A stretch of 64,000 bases of DNA. It comes from an uncultured Lachnospiraceae bacterium. GTDB lineage: Bacteria > Bacillota > Clostridia > Lachnospirales > Lachnospiraceae. A program made the position numbers and the translations under genes. The notes beneath the pieces were generated by a model. It worked only from the letters and a program-made list of their open reading frames with translations. It was not told the DNA's origin and made no database searches. This document shows positions 1 to 8,553 of this stretch, piece after piece (positions within the stretch are counted from its first letter, which is position 1; each line of letters begins with the position of its first letter). The stretch spans positions 28,701 to 92,700 of the forward strand of contig CASCGD010000001.1 in NCBI GenBank assembly GCA_949132985.1, in the 5' to 3' direction.

Positions 1-99
1 CCCTTCGCATTGCGCGAAGGGGCAGAATTTTTATCAAATCTCTCCTCGGCAGGCACTTTCGTTTACGCCTTACGGCACCTGCTGTCTTCGGCAACATAC
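1..99 (-). promoter_or_regulatory. Ribosomal protein L10 leader (rplJ leader), 3' end cut by the window edge
   Basis: On the minus strand, downstream of a consensus promoter, the leader contains CCGAAGACAGCAGGTG, a short loop and CACTTTCGTTTACG-side pairing ending in TGCCTGCCGAGGAG. This is the conserved core of the L10 leader that binds L10(L12)4 and autoregulates rplJL in Firmicutes. The last bases in the window form a GC-rich hairpin (CCCTTCGC / GCGAAGGG), probably the attenuator stem. The rplJ gene itself is outside the window. The family match is by recognised motif; the exact 3' limit is not visible. Confidence 0.85.
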
Positions 100-105
100 T
101 CGGTG

Positions 106-134
106 ATTATATCACCTTATTTTTTTATTGTCAA
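106..134 (-). promoter_or_regulatory. Sigma-A promoter for rplJ
   Basis: On the minus strand TTGACA (129-134) and TATAAT (106-111) are separated by exactly 17 bases, a perfect consensus housekeeping promoter. It lies between rplA and the L10 leader, so rplJ-rplL can be transcribed independently of the rplKA genes upstream. I see no strong terminator between the rplA stop and this promoter, so read-through is also possible. Confidence 0.9.
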
Positions 135-145
135 CCATTTTTGGC

Positions 146-838
146 CTAAGCCAGCTTTGTCACATTGATCTTCACACCAGGTCCCATAGAAGCAGCCAAA
201 GTACAGCTTCTGATATACTGACCCTTTAATGAAGCGGGCTTTGCCTTGATGATTGCGCCAATTAAGCTCTGGAAGTTGTCCGCTAACTGCTCCTCCGTGA
301 AGGAAGCTTTTCCAATCGGCACATGGATAATGTTTGATTTGTCTAATCTATACTCAATCTTACCGGCTTTGATGTCGTTGACAGCCTTGGTGACATCCAT
401 CGTGACAGTACCTGCCTTGGGGTTGGGCATCAGGCCCTTCGGTCCAAGAACACGGCCCAGACGTCCTACAACGCCCATCATATCAGGCGTAGCAACCACA
501 ACGTCGAAATCTAACCAGCCCTCGTTCTGGATCTTCGGGATCAGCTCCTCGCCGCCGACAAAGTCAGCGCCCGAAGCCTGCGCCTCGTCCAGCTTGGTTC
601 CCTTTGCAAATACCAGTACCTTTACAGTCTTGCCTGTTCCGTGGGGCAGTACAACCGCGCCGCGAACCTGCTGTTCTGCATGGCGGCCATCGCAACCGGT
701 TCTGATATGAACTTCAATGGTCTCATCAAATTTAGCAACCGCTGTCTTTTTCACCAGACCGATCGCCTCGGCTACATCATACTGAGTCATGCGGTCAATA
801 TTCTTTGCAGCCTCCTGATATTTCTTTCCTCTTTTCAT
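146..838 (-). CDS. rplA: 50S ribosomal protein L1
   Basis: The 230-residue protein begins [10 protein letters not shown] and carries the L1 signatures [14 protein letters not shown] and [20 protein letters not shown], at the usual family length. L1 binds 23S rRNA at the mobile L1 stalk and assists release of deacylated tRNA; it also represses its own mRNA. The start is supported by a strong AGGAGG site 8-9 bases upstream. It is the last gene of the rpmG-secE-nusG-rplK-rplA string, 217 bases after rplK, and the gap holds a probable L1-binding hairpin. Nothing in the sequence is unusual. Confidence 0.98.
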   Translation of the reverse strand: MKRGKKYQEAAKNIDRMTQYDVAEAIGLVKKTAVAKFDETIEVHIRTGCDGRHAEQQVRGAVVLPHGTGKTVKVLVFAKGTKLDEAQASGADFVGGEELIPKIQNEGWLDFDVVVATPDMMGVVGRLGRVLGPKGLMPNPKAGTVTMDVTKAVNDIKAGKIEYRLDKSNIIHVPIGKASFTEEQLADNFQSLIGAIIKAKPASLKGQYIRSCTLAASMGPGVKINVTKLA

Positions 839-854
839 TCTAATTTACCTCCTA

Positions 855-882
855 GTGGTATTAACGGGTATGACCCTTCCAC
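855..882 (-). promoter_or_regulatory. Probable L1-binding autoregulatory hairpin before rplA
   Basis: Just upstream of the rplA Shine-Dalgarno the minus strand reads GTGG-AA-GGGTCATACCC-GTTAATA-CCAC. It is a two-part helix with an asymmetric internal loop, the layout of the L1-binding motif that mimics the 23S L1 site and is found before rplA in many Firmicutes. The structure is seen directly; binding is inferred from family knowledge. Confidence 0.55.
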
Positions 883-943
883 GATAAAGTATCAAAAGTC
901 TTTTCGATGAATTTGCCTAAGTTATTTTTTGCTGAAAAATGAA

Positions 944-1000
944 GTTCTTTTCGCTAAGCTCGGACTTCGTTTTCACTCGTCCTTGCTAATCTCAAAGAAC
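944..1000 (-). other. Long imperfect stem-loop in the rplK-rplA gap
   Basis: GTTCTTT at one end pairs with AAAGAAC at the other, and an inner GGAC/GTCC helix lies inside. The rplK-rplA spacer of 217 bases is longer than usual. The hairpin lacks a T tract and is not a clear terminator; it may be a processing or stability element, or a small intergenic repeat. No function can be assigned. Confidence 0.35.
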
Positions 1001-1055
1001 GACCTCGCAACACGCTCTGTCTGCGCTTCGCTTGCCAATCGCTAGTTGCTTTCGA

Positions 1056-1481
1056 TCACTCTTCTACAGTAACTCCCATACTGCGGCAGGTTCCGGCGAT
1101 CATGCTCATCGCCGCCTCAACGCTTGCCGCGTTCAGATCCGGCATTTTCAGCTCTGCGATTTCCTGAAGCTTTGCTTTGGAGATAGTTGCAACCTTTGTC
1201 TTGTTCGGAACACCCGATCCGCTCTTAATGTTGCAAGCCTTCTTTATTAAAACTGCTGCAGGCGGAGTCTTTGTGATAAAGCTAAAGCTTCTGTCTGCGT
1301 ATACGGTGATCACTACAGGAATAATCAGATCGCCCTGATCTGCCGTTCTCGCGTTAAACTGCTTTGTGAACTCTACAATGTTCACGCCGTGCTGTCCAAG
1401 AGCAGGTCCGACCGGGGGCGCTGGTGTAGCTTTTCCGGCAGGGATCTGTAACTTGATATATCCTACTACTTTCTTTGCCAT
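1056..1481 (-). CDS. rplK: 50S ribosomal protein L11
   Basis: The 141-residue protein has the L11 N-terminal signature [20 protein letters not shown] and the C-terminal rRNA-binding [19 protein letters not shown] region. It binds the GTPase-associated centre of 23S rRNA and is needed for stringent-response sensing by RelA on the ribosome. Length matches the family. The ATG is preceded by a clear AAGGAGG. It follows nusG by 37 bases in the conserved order secE-nusG-rplK-rplA, so it is co-transcribed from the promoter upstream of rpmG. Confidence 0.98.
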   Translation of the reverse strand: MAKKVVGYIKLQIPAGKATPAPPVGPALGQHGVNIVEFTKQFNARTADQGDLIIPVVITVYADRSFSFITKTPPAAVLIKKACNIKSGSGVPNKTKVATISKAKLQEIAELKMPDLNAASVEAAMSMIAGTCRSMGVTVEE

Positions 1482-1518
1482 TTGGAAATTCCTCCTTTTT
1501 TAGAATGGAATGGTGAGA

Positions 1519-2037
1519 TCAAAAAGCCTTTCTGACCTCTGCGAAACTTATTTCTACCGGTGTTTCGCGACCGAATAGATCAACATTGATTGTCACGATC
1601 TGCTTATTATGATTCATTGACTGAATTACGCCAATCGTGTCTTTCCAGACACCTCCGATGACGGTAACCGTATCGCCTTCTTCAAAGTCAACTGTCACGC
1701 CCTCTGTCTTAATGCCCAGGTTTCTCATCTCGATGTCGGTGAGCGGAATCGGCTTGGAGCCCGGCCCTACAAAGCCTGTCACGCCGCGTGTATTTCTGAC
1801 CACATACCATGTGTCATCGTTCATGATCATATTGATCAGAACATACCCGGGAAACATCTTCTTCTGAACCTGCTTCTTCACACCGTTTTTCATCTCTGCC
1901 ACATCCAGCATGGGAACCCGAACCTCTAAAATCTGATCCTCCAGATGACGGTTTTCAATTGTCTTGTCAATATTAGCTTTTACCTTATTCTCATAACCAG
2001 AATAGGTATGCACTACATACCAATTTGCATCTGCCAT
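1519..2037 (-). CDS. nusG: Transcription termination/antitermination protein NusG
   Basis: The 172-residue protein has the NGN domain (WYVVHTYSGYENKVKANI at the start, then MFPGYVLINMIMNDDTWYVVRNT) and a C-terminal KOW domain near residues 120-170 (FEEGDTVTVIGGVWKDTIGVI). NusG binds RNA polymerase at the clamp, alters pausing and couples to ribosomal S10 or Rho. The gene lies between secE and rplK as in nearly all bacteria. Length and motifs are normal. Confidence 0.98.
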   Translation of the reverse strand: MADANWYVVHTYSGYENKVKANIDKTIENRHLEDQILEVRVPMLDVAEMKNGVKKQVQKKMFPGYVLINMIMNDDTWYVVRNTRGVTGFVGPGSKPIPLTDIEMRNLGIKTEGVTVDFEEGDTVTVIGGVWKDTIGVIQSMNHNKQIVTINVDLFGRETPVEISFAEVRKAF

Positions 2038-2055
2038 ACTGTCACCTCATTCTTC

Positions 2056-2262
2056 CTATAATCCAACCAGAAAATTCACGCCATACTGAATAATGAAATC
2101 CAGAATTGCGATAATCAGACCTAAGATAATTGACGTGATAACAACTGCTGTTGTCTCCTTGGCAACGCTCTCTTTTGTCGGCCAGATAATCTTACGAAAT
2201 TCTGCCTTCAGACCTGTGAACCAACTTGTTTTCTGGGTTTCGATACTTTTCTCTGATCCCAT
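2056..2262 (-). CDS. secE: Preprotein translocase subunit SecE
   Basis: The 68-residue form starting MGSEKSIETQ is a small single-span SecE. The conserved amphipathic helix FRKIIWPTKESVAKET precedes one transmembrane segment (VVITSIILGLIIAILDFII). SecE clamps SecY in the Sec channel. An upstream in-frame ATG would add 17 residues, but the chosen ATG has AAGGAAGTG at proper spacing and gives the usual Firmicutes length. It lies 18 bases before nusG. Confidence 0.95.
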   Translation of the reverse strand: MGSEKSIETQKTSWFTGLKAEFRKIIWPTKESVAKETTAVVITSIILGLIIAILDFIIQYGVNFLVGL

Positions 2263-2327
2263 GTTATCACTTCCTTTGCTCAGTCTCGGTTTTTGAATAG
2301 AAATGGAATACAAAATTATTTTGTTTC

Positions 2328-2477
2328 CTATTTTGTTTCCTTATGCATAGTATGCTTTCTGCAAAATCTGCAATACTTCTTTGTCTCCATTCTGTCCGGG
2401 TGAGTCTTTTTGTCTTTCGTCATGTTGTAATTACGCTGCTTGCATTCCGTACATGCTAATGTAATTCTTGTGCGCAC
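2328..2477 (-). CDS. rpmG: 50S ribosomal protein L33, zinc-binding form
   Basis: A 49-codon frame starts with GTG (2475-2477) after a GGAGGT site and translates to [18 protein letters not shown], continuing through a second cysteine pair CRFC to HKETK. The two CxxC pairs mark the zinc-containing (C+) L33 type. The gene opens the rpmG-secE-nusG-rplK-rplA transcript, the standard Firmicutes order. It is short and has a GTG start. Confidence 0.93.
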   Translation of the reverse strand: MRTRITLACTECKQRNYNMTKDKKTHPDRMETKKYCRFCRKHTMHKETK

Positions 2478-2546
2478 AACTTCCACCTCCGTTACTTTCT
2501 ACTTGATTTTAGGCATAAAAAAAAGACCTACTTCCATCGCAAGCAT

Positions 2547-2575
2547 AATATAGCACGATTATTTCCGACCGTCAA
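2547..2575 (-). promoter_or_regulatory. Sigma-A promoter for rpmG-secE-nusG-rplK-rplA
   Basis: TTGACG (2570-2575) and TATATT (2547-2552) on the minus strand are 17 bases apart. Transcription would start about 60 bases before the rpmG GTG. It sits back to back with the sigma-28 promoter that reads the other way. Confidence 0.85.
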
Positions 2576-2615
2576 TAATTTTTTGAATATTTTCACAAAA
2601 ATTTCGCATATGTTC

Positions 2616-2642
2616 TTAAGTTATGCATGCAATTGCCGATAT
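2616..2642 (+). promoter_or_regulatory. Sigma-28 (SigD/FliA-type) promoter for the FliD-like gene
   Basis: TTAAGTTA (2616-2623), 11 bases, then GCCGATAT (2635-2642) matches the flagellar sigma consensus TAAAGTTT-N11-GCCGATAA. The predicted 5' leader is about 180 bases. Apart from this promoter and the opposing rpmG promoter, I see no other gene in 2478-2830. Confidence 0.85.
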
Positions 2643-2830
2643 TTATAATATAAAAAGCCAGCAAACGTCTGTTTCCGTGTGCAAATCAGGCTGCCGGCCC
2701 ATACAAACAGTCATTATGAAACGTGTCGCATTCGTTTTATTATGATGATACAACAATTATGTGTAAATGGATTTAACATTTCCCCTGCGCCTGACGGCGT
2801 ATATTTCATGGAAGAAAGGAGGGGAGGCAT

Positions 2831-4156
2831 ATGACAGGTAACGTTATGTCAGTTGCATACAACCAACGAAACTCTATCTACGGCATTTCTTTAGGTACAA
2901 GTAATAAATATGATTCACACAAGCGAAGCGAGCTGCGCAAAACTTGTAACAATATTATCAAATCCAACAAGGAATCCCCTCTGTACAAAATCAGAGAAGA
3001 TATCAATGTTCGTCGGTTTGCGATCGATATCAAAGAACAAGCACATGCGATTAAAAATGTGGTTGCCTCTCTGTCTGAAAACGGTGAAGGCATAGAGAGC
3101 ACCTTTGACAAAAAAATCGCTACCACCAGTGACCCTGACATCGTGACCGCCGAGTATATCGGCAATAATGAGGACGTATCAAATCCGCAGACTGCAGATT
3201 TTCGTCTGGAGGTTCAGCAGCTGGCAACCCCCCAAATCAACGTTGGTCATTTTCTGAGCCGCGCCGGCCGTGATTTCAAGTCCGGCACTTACGGCTTCGA
3301 CCTGAACACGAACACGACATCTTACGAGTTTCAGTTTAACGTCAGCGAGGACAATACCAACGAAGAGGTGTTAAATAAGCTGCGCAAGCTCATCAACAAC
3401 GCCAACATCGGCTTGCAGTCGGAGCTGATCAGTGATTCGTCCGGAACCAGCAAGGCGCTTCGCATCGAATCAAAACAGACGGGACTGGATGAGGGAGAGA
3501 CATATTTGTTTCAGATCATACCGGCCCGTGACAGGGATTCAAGAGAAGCAATGCAGCACCTGGGGATTGATGAGATCACTTCCCCGGCAGAAAATTCGTC
3601 CTTTCTGTTAAACGGCACACTGCATACTTCCTATTCTAATACGTTCACGGTCAACAACATGTTTGCTGTGACCCTGAACGGTGTCAGCCAGTCCAACCAG
3701 CCCGTGACGGTAGGCTTTAAGCCCAGCACGGATGCAGTAGCGGACAATATCGAGACCTTGGTCGGCGCTTACAACGGTATCATAGATACTGCACATCGTT
3801 ATGCGGGCAGGCAGGAATCCAGCGACATGCTGTTAAGGGATATGAGCGGCATCACACGGGGCTTTATCAGAGACTTCTCTCAGATTGGCCTGAAACGCGA
3901 GGAAGACCATACACTCTCGGTCGACCGGCCAACGCTCACAGGCGCAATCAGCGGGTCCGATGCAATGCACACCTTTGCAGTACTCAACAAGTTCCGCGAT
4001 GCACTCAGCACCAAGGCGGATCAGGCTTCCATCGACCCGATGAATTATGTGAGCAAGACACTTGTCACCTATAAGCATCCGAATCCGAATAAGAACTTTG
4101 CCACGCCTTATATCAGCAGTATGTATTCCGGGATGATGATGGATCGCTTCTGCTGA
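2831..4156 (+). CDS. FliD-like flagellar hook-associated/capping-type protein (stand-alone)
   Basis: The 441-residue protein has no signal peptide or membrane segment. Residues about 105-200 (TADFRLEVQQLATPQINVG and following) resemble the FliD N-terminal module, where a 'tv.V.qLA' strand is typical. The region around 245-330 (FLLNG, NTFTVNNMFAVTLNGV) resembles the FliD D2/D3 flagellin-like fold. The classical N-terminal SGLDT motif is missing, and residues 1-100 are a different helical region. ATG follows AGGAGGGG at good spacing. A sigma-28 promoter drives it alone, outside the main flagellar cluster, which already encodes a full FliD at 25354-27933. It could be an alternative cap or a filament-associated accessory protein. 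The FliD relationship is inferred from motif resemblance. Confidence 0.65.
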   Translation: MTGNVMSVAYNQRNSIYGISLGTSNKYDSHKRSELRKTCNNIIKSNKESPLYKIREDINVRRFAIDIKEQAHAIKNVVASLSENGEGIESTFDKKIATTSDPDIVTAEYIGNNEDVSNPQTADFRLEVQQLATPQINVGHFLSRAGRDFKSGTYGFDLNTNTTSYEFQFNVSEDNTNEEVLNKLRKLINNANIGLQSELISDSSGTSKALRIESKQTGLDEGETYLFQIIPARDRDSREAMQHLGIDEITSPAENSSFLLNGTLHTSYSNTFTVNNMFAVTLNGVSQSNQPVTVGFKPSTDAVADNIETLVGAYNGIIDTAHRYAGRQESSDMLLRDMSGITRGFIRDFSQIGLKREEDHTLSVDRPTLTGAISGSDAMHTFAVLNKFRDALSTKADQASIDPMNYVSKTLVTYKHPNPNKNFATPYISSMYSGMMMDRFC

Positions 4157-4182
4157 ATGTTTTAATTGATAAGTAAAAACCA

Positions 4183-4231
4183 AACCACCGGATATACCAC
4201 TCGCAAACGGCATTTCTGGTGGTTGTTTTTT
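4183..4231 (+). terminator. Intrinsic terminator of the FliD-like gene
   Basis: AACCACC (4183-4189) pairs with GGTGGTT (4218-4224), followed by GTTTTTT on the plus strand. It lies 27 bases after the stop and separates this unit from the converging sugar-transferase operon. Confidence 0.75.
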
Positions 4232-4261
4232 CGGCGGTAAGTATAAATTTCCGTCCCCCTC

Positions 4262-5422
4262 TTATTCGCTGATACACCGAATCATCTCTTTGATCCGCTG
4301 TTCATAACTATGGCTGCGTTTTACCGTCTCGAATCCGTGCGCCGCGATTGCCGCCCGCTCATCCTCATGCTCCAGGTAATAACCCGACAGCTCCGACAAT
4401 TCGCGCATATCCTCAAAACAGACAAAATCCTTCCCCGGCTCTAAATAAATCGGCAGCTCCGCCTGATAATTGGTAAGCAGAAAACCGCCCGCACCCAGCA
4501 CATCCCACACCCGCAGCGGAATTCCGGTAACGATATTCGGTATCGTAAGGTTTAAGTTAATCTTACTCTTGCAAAAGACCTTCGGCATCTCGGTCCAATA
4601 ATCCACGCCGCCCCGATATGTCACATTCAGGAGATCCGATGTATCGCTGTTTGTATAAATCGTCACCTCATGGCGTTTTCCAAGTTCAAGCAGTGCTTGT
4701 CTTCGCTGTCTTTTGGCCACTTGAAAACCTAGCACAGTCGTAGAAAAGATCAGTCCTAAATTAGAAAAAGAACGCTCTGACTTGTCCAGTTTGTAGTACT
4801 CTTCAAGCTCTGCCAGAATATCCGGCTGCAAAAGATCCTCGATAATGTTTCCCCCGCTGACACTCATCTGCGCCCGGATCACCGCCTCAAAATAACCCTG
4901 TAAAAAATCTGGCATGCGGTCTTTCATCCGGTCGTAGCTGTTGCGCTCATACAGACTGCCCACAAACGCGATCTCATTTTCATAGGCGTGCAGATCCCCC
5001 GCCTGCGCCAGCACATGCCCGATGCGCTCCGTGTCCACCGCCAGCGGCAGATGCCAGATATGCCCGCATCCCATCCCTTTAAATTCCAGATAATTTGTCC
5101 GGTCAAAGCAGAAGATATAGTTGCAGGAGTTAAATACAGACGCATGGTACATGCTGATGAGGGGATTATCGCACGTCCAGCTCACATACTTCACGTTACA
5201 GCGCTCGCACACGTCCGATACCACGCCGAAGTAGTTCATCGTGAACACAAAATCATAGTTGCCCGACAGCAGCCGCCCCCGCAGCAATTCAAAAAATACG
5301 GCGTCCTCATCGTAGCTGTCCAGATGATATTCCAGCTCCTCTACGGTATGCCCCAGGCGTTTCAATGTCTCGATCACATCTATGTAATTGTATGCTTTCC
5401 AGCGGTAAATTAGTATCTTCAT
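4262..5422 (-). CDS. CgeB-like glycosyltransferase (DUF3880 plus Glyco_trans_1_2)
   Basis: The 386-residue protein has the two-part CgeB layout. An N-terminal Rossmann half (MKILIYRWKAYNYIDVIETL, then FVFTMNYFGVVSDVC and YVSWTCDNPL) is followed by a C-terminal GT-B nucleotide-sugar half (IPLRVWDVLGAGGFLLTNYQ near residues 305-325). CgeB-like enzymes are soluble cytoplasmic GT-B glycosyltransferases of unknown donor. It is the last gene of the minus-strand island and overlaps the preceding GT2 gene by 4 bases (ATGA), which implies translational coupling. It is one of six related modules in this window; its acceptor is inferred to be flagellin or another filament protein. Confidence 0.85.
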   Translation of the reverse strand: MKILIYRWKAYNYIDVIETLKRLGHTVEELEYHLDSYDEDAVFFELLRGRLLSGNYDFVFTMNYFGVVSDVCERCNVKYVSWTCDNPLISMYHASVFNSCNYIFCFDRTNYLEFKGMGCGHIWHLPLAVDTERIGHVLAQAGDLHAYENEIAFVGSLYERNSYDRMKDRMPDFLQGYFEAVIRAQMSVSGGNIIEDLLQPDILAELEEYYKLDKSERSFSNLGLIFSTTVLGFQVAKRQRRQALLELGKRHEVTIYTNSDTSDLLNVTYRGGVDYWTEMPKVFCKSKINLNLTIPNIVTGIPLRVWDVLGAGGFLLTNYQAELPIYLEPGKDFVCFEDMRELSELSGYYLEHEDERAAIAAHGFETVKRSHSYEQRIKEMIRCISE

Positions 5423-6237
5423 TGAGCACTCCGTTCAAATACAAGTTCTGTCAGCAGTTTCAGATAATGTTCCCGCTTCCCGATACGCTGTGCATCCTCC
5501 AAAATCCGCAGCACCCGATGATCAAAATTTCCGGTGGCCAGGTAATCCTTCCGGTAGCGGGACAACAGTTTGCAGCTTGCATCCAGATAATTTTCTGCAT
5601 GAAGGGAAACGCTTCCGTAAGTATATCCCTTATCAATCAATATCTGATCCACAAACGCGGCATAAAAGGCACGTCCCAGACGCAGAGCAAGATCATAATC
5701 CTCCAGCGCCTTCAAACCGGGGTCAAAGCCGCCGACCTCCTCGAGACAATCACGCCGGACAAGCAATGACGGGCAGTCTGCCATGTTCTCGTATAAGAGC
5801 TGTGCATAGATATCGCCTCTTTTTTCTGATACAGCGATTCTCTCATCCGGCAGAATGGCGCTGCACCCTTCTCCAAAATCATACCTGATTTTGTGATAGC
5901 AAAATCCCGCATCCTCTCTTTTAAGCTCCTCCATCTGTAAGTGCAGCTTATTCGGACGCCAAGAGTCGTCCGAATCCTGAAATGCGACATAATTCCCCGT
6001 CACATACTGTAACCCAACATTTCGAGCCGACGCCGCACCCTGATTTTTCTCGGTCTTCACATAACGGATACGTTCATCCTGAATCGCTTCAACCAAAGAT
6101 GAAGTCCCATCCGTGGACCCGTCATCAACGATAATCAGCTCCAAATTTTTATACGACTGTGACAGAACGCTCTCAATCGCCCGCGCCAGAATGTGTGCAC
6201 GGTTGTAGGTGGGCAGAATAACGCTTATTTTTTCCAT
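5419..6237 (-). CDS. Family 2 glycosyltransferase
   Basis: Starting at MEKISVILPTYNRAHILARA, the 272-residue protein is a GT-A family 2 enzyme. VDDGSTDG near residue 40 and QDSDDSW near residue 90 are the nucleotide-sugar and metal-binding motifs, and EDYDLALRLGR is the expected acceptor-side motif. Two adjacent ATGs (6240 and 6237) sit right after GGAGAGGAG; the second has better spacing. An upstream in-frame ATG at 6276 lacks a site. It lies 44 bases after the CgeB-like gene 6282-7490 and overlaps the next gene. The sugar is not predictable. Confidence 0.9.
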   Translation of the reverse strand: MEKISVILPTYNRAHILARAIESVLSQSYKNLELIIVDDGSTDGTSSLVEAIQDERIRYVKTEKNQGAASARNVGLQYVTGNYVAFQDSDDSWRPNKLHLQMEELKREDAGFCYHKIRYDFGEGCSAILPDERIAVSEKRGDIYAQLLYENMADCPSLLVRRDCLEEVGGFDPGLKALEDYDLALRLGRAFYAAFVDQILIDKGYTYGSVSLHAENYLDASCKLLSRYRKDYLATGNFDHRVLRILEDAQRIGKREHYLKLLTELVFERSAQ

Positions 6238-6281
6238 CATCGCTCCTCTCCGAAAATAACCGCGAGCCGTAACCAAAACGC

Positions 6282-7490
6282 CTAAAACGTCTGCTCAATC
6301 ATCTGCGCCCGTTGCTCCCACGTATGCTCCTGCATCGCCTTTTTCCGGCCCGCATCCGCAATCCGCTGCGCCCGCGGAAGGTCGCTCAGTAAATCCTCCA
6401 CAATTCCGGGAAGTCCGGCTATCTCCTTGAGTTCAAACAGCTCGATCTCCCTGTGATTGGCAAACTGCTCCTTCATATACCGCGAACTGTCGGACACGAC
6501 GAGCGCACCCGCAAGCATCCCGTTAAATACCCGATCGTGACTTCCGTCCTTGAACCAGGTCATTGTATTGAGTACGATTTTACTGTGATACATGAGGGGC
6601 AGCACCTCCGGCGCCAATACTTTACCGCCGAGAATCAGATTCGGGTGGTGACACCAGTCCGTGCGCTCCCATCCCTCCCCGTACACTGCGACGCGAATCC
6701 CGTTTTCAACCAGAATGCGCACCGCCTGCTCCCGGAAAAAAGATACCGCATAGGCATCCAAAAACCGGAACTGCGAGATATACTCCCCCAGCGCTTCCTC
6801 GGTCAGCGACAGCTCCAGCCCCGCAAGATATTCCTCCAGCACCTCCTCTGTAGTGCGCGCGGGATGGCGCACCAGCTCCTGCAGTACCTCGCTGCACAGC
6901 TCTCCCGCATCAAACCCACGAAACTGATCAAAATCCGGTATCAACAGTTCAATCCGGTATTTCGAAAGGCTCCCTGCATAGAGCACGTCTACCGGACGCT
7001 TCGCAAGGGGCAGCACTTTAAGGTCACGTTCATCGATTGCCGTACCGCCGTGCGGCAGAAATTCCGCCCACCTGACATTGCGAAAAAAGCGTTGGACATA
7101 TGCAACATGGTTCCGGTCGATACAGTACAGCCTGCACGTGCGCGGCAACTGTCTGATTTTATCCGCATAATGAAAGGGGTGATCCATCTGTATATCGTAA
7201 TATGGAATGCCGTATTGCTCCCACAGGTTAAAGCCCTTGTCTTCACAGAGATTGTAGCCCATATTGTTAAACGCAATACACGCCGCATCCTGCGAGAGGT
7301 CAGCTTCCTCCTTTTTCAGGCAGGAAACCCCAAGCAGGCCGGAAAGACGCCTTAAGCTTTGCTCCATGTCCTCCGCATCCAGCACACACAAGGGATACCC
7401 CATTTTCTGAAACGCCTGCATCAGCTCATCTGTAAACAGATCCATGGTGTCGTAGATACCTTTTATAAAAATCAACCGTCGCCGTTTCAT
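6282..7490 (-). CDS. CgeB-like glycosyltransferase
   Basis: The 402-residue protein starts MKRRRLIFIKGIYDTMDLF, with an N-terminal DUF3880-like half (QYGIPYYDIQMDHPFHYADK, then YCIDRNHVAYV) and a C-terminal Glyco_trans_1_2 half (YGEGWERTDWCHHPNL, then FNGMLAGALVVSDSSRY). Compared with the shorter CgeB-like paralogues here, it has a helical insert around residues 190-250. A TTG start 15 bases upstream is possible, but the ATG has GAGAGG at 7 bases and almost abuts the stop of the previous gene. Its C-terminal half is close in layout to that of the GT8 fusion at 16117-18231. Confidence 0.85.
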   Translation of the reverse strand: MKRRRLIFIKGIYDTMDLFTDELMQAFQKMGYPLCVLDAEDMEQSLRRLSGLLGVSCLKKEEADLSQDAACIAFNNMGYNLCEDKGFNLWEQYGIPYYDIQMDHPFHYADKIRQLPRTCRLYCIDRNHVAYVQRFFRNVRWAEFLPHGGTAIDERDLKVLPLAKRPVDVLYAGSLSKYRIELLIPDFDQFRGFDAGELCSEVLQELVRHPARTTEEVLEEYLAGLELSLTEEALGEYISQFRFLDAYAVSFFREQAVRILVENGIRVAVYGEGWERTDWCHHPNLILGGKVLAPEVLPLMYHSKIVLNTMTWFKDGSHDRVFNGMLAGALVVSDSSRYMKEQFANHREIELFELKEIAGLPGIVEDLLSDLPRAQRIADAGRKKAMQEHTWEQRAQMIEQTF

Positions 7491-7491
7491 G

Positions 7492-8550
7492 TCATTTCCT
7501 CTCAATCACCGCGAGCCGCGCCCGCGCCGGAGCATAACCGCCCGCTTTCCTGTAATATGCGGCTGCCCTCTGCATCTGCTCTAAACACTCACAGATCACA
7601 CCCGCATTGTAATACGCCAGCCAGCTGTCCGCACCCACCATGCGCGCATTTTTCAACCGTACCGCCTGCTCATAGGCATTCACCGCCTCGGCGTACATCT
7701 CGTTGTTCATGTAGATAAAGCCCATCAGAAACCAGAAATCCGAGCCGTTTCCGAAGGCATCGATCAGTCCCTCAAAACCAAGCGCCGTCTGCGCCTGCCC
7801 GGAATTGACCAGCGCATAACCGTATGTCTCTACCATATCGATCACATATTCCAGCCGCTCATCCAGATCGTATTCCAGTGCCCTCCCGAAATTTGCAGCC
7901 GCCTTTTCATACTGTCCCGCCATATAATAACTCTTCCCCAGCTGGTAGAGCAGATACGGCTCCTCCCCCTCGTCTGAAAGCATCTGCTCCAGCAGACCGA
8001 TGTTACGATGCGCTTTTCTCTTCTTTTCCTCCGGAGAAAGAAGATATCCGCTGTGATCCGCCTGTATGGCAGCCTGGTAGGTCGTCATATCCGCCCCCTC
8101 ATCGATCCCCACAAGCTGCTCATGAATGCGTCCTTTATAGTGGAACAGCCTTCGGTCAAACAGCCGGTTAATCTGTTCGATACCGGAGCGCACCTCCGTG
8201 CCCTCATACATATAATTTTTTCGCGTAATTCTGCCGACTTCCCCCCAATGCTGCCGGAGCTGTTCCTCCAGCCGCGCCAGGTCAATTTCTGTCACATACT
8301 CATCGCTGTCGAGCACAAGCACCATATCAAAGGAAGCCTTTGCCACGGCATAATTTTTTGCCTTGGCAAAATCATTGCACCAGGCAAAGTCATGCACCGC
8401 ATCGGTAAACCTCTGTGCCATCTCCTTTGTCCCGTCCGTCGAACCCGTATCCACGACTACAACCTCAAACGGATAGGACTTCAACGCTTTCAGACATTTT
8501 TTTAAATTTTCCCGCTCGTTTTTTGTGATAATGCAGACGGACAACTCCAT
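7492..8550 (-). CDS. Family 2 glycosyltransferase with C-terminal TPR repeats
   Basis: Residues 1-170 form a short GT2 domain of the SunS/WaaE-like type (LSVCIITKNERENLKKCL, VDTGSTDGT, LVLDSDEYV). Residues about 185-350 are tetratricopeptide-like helices (EEPYLLYQLGKSYYMAGQYEKAAANFGRAL, quoted here in parts: YLLYQLGKSYYMAGQY and AEAVNAYEQAV). This architecture occurs in enzymes that glycosylate peptides or proteins, where the TPR part is thought to hold the polypeptide. That makes it the best candidate in the island for adding the first sugar to protein, which is an inference. RBS GAGGAG overlaps the stop of the preceding LicD gene. Confidence 0.88.
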   Translation of the reverse strand: MELSVCIITKNERENLKKCLKALKSYPFEVVVVDTGSTDGTKEMAQRFTDAVHDFAWCNDFAKAKNYAVAKASFDMVLVLDSDEYVTEIDLARLEEQLRQHWGEVGRITRKNYMYEGTEVRSGIEQINRLFDRRLFHYKGRIHEQLVGIDEGADMTTYQAAIQADHSGYLLSPEEKKRKAHRNIGLLEQMLSDEGEEPYLLYQLGKSYYMAGQYEKAAANFGRALEYDLDERLEYVIDMVETYGYALVNSGQAQTALGFEGLIDAFGNGSDFWFLMGFIYMNNEMYAEAVNAYEQAVRLKNARMVGADSWLAYYNAGVICECLEQMQRAAAYYRKAGGYAPARARLAVIERK

Positions 8551-8553
8551 AAC

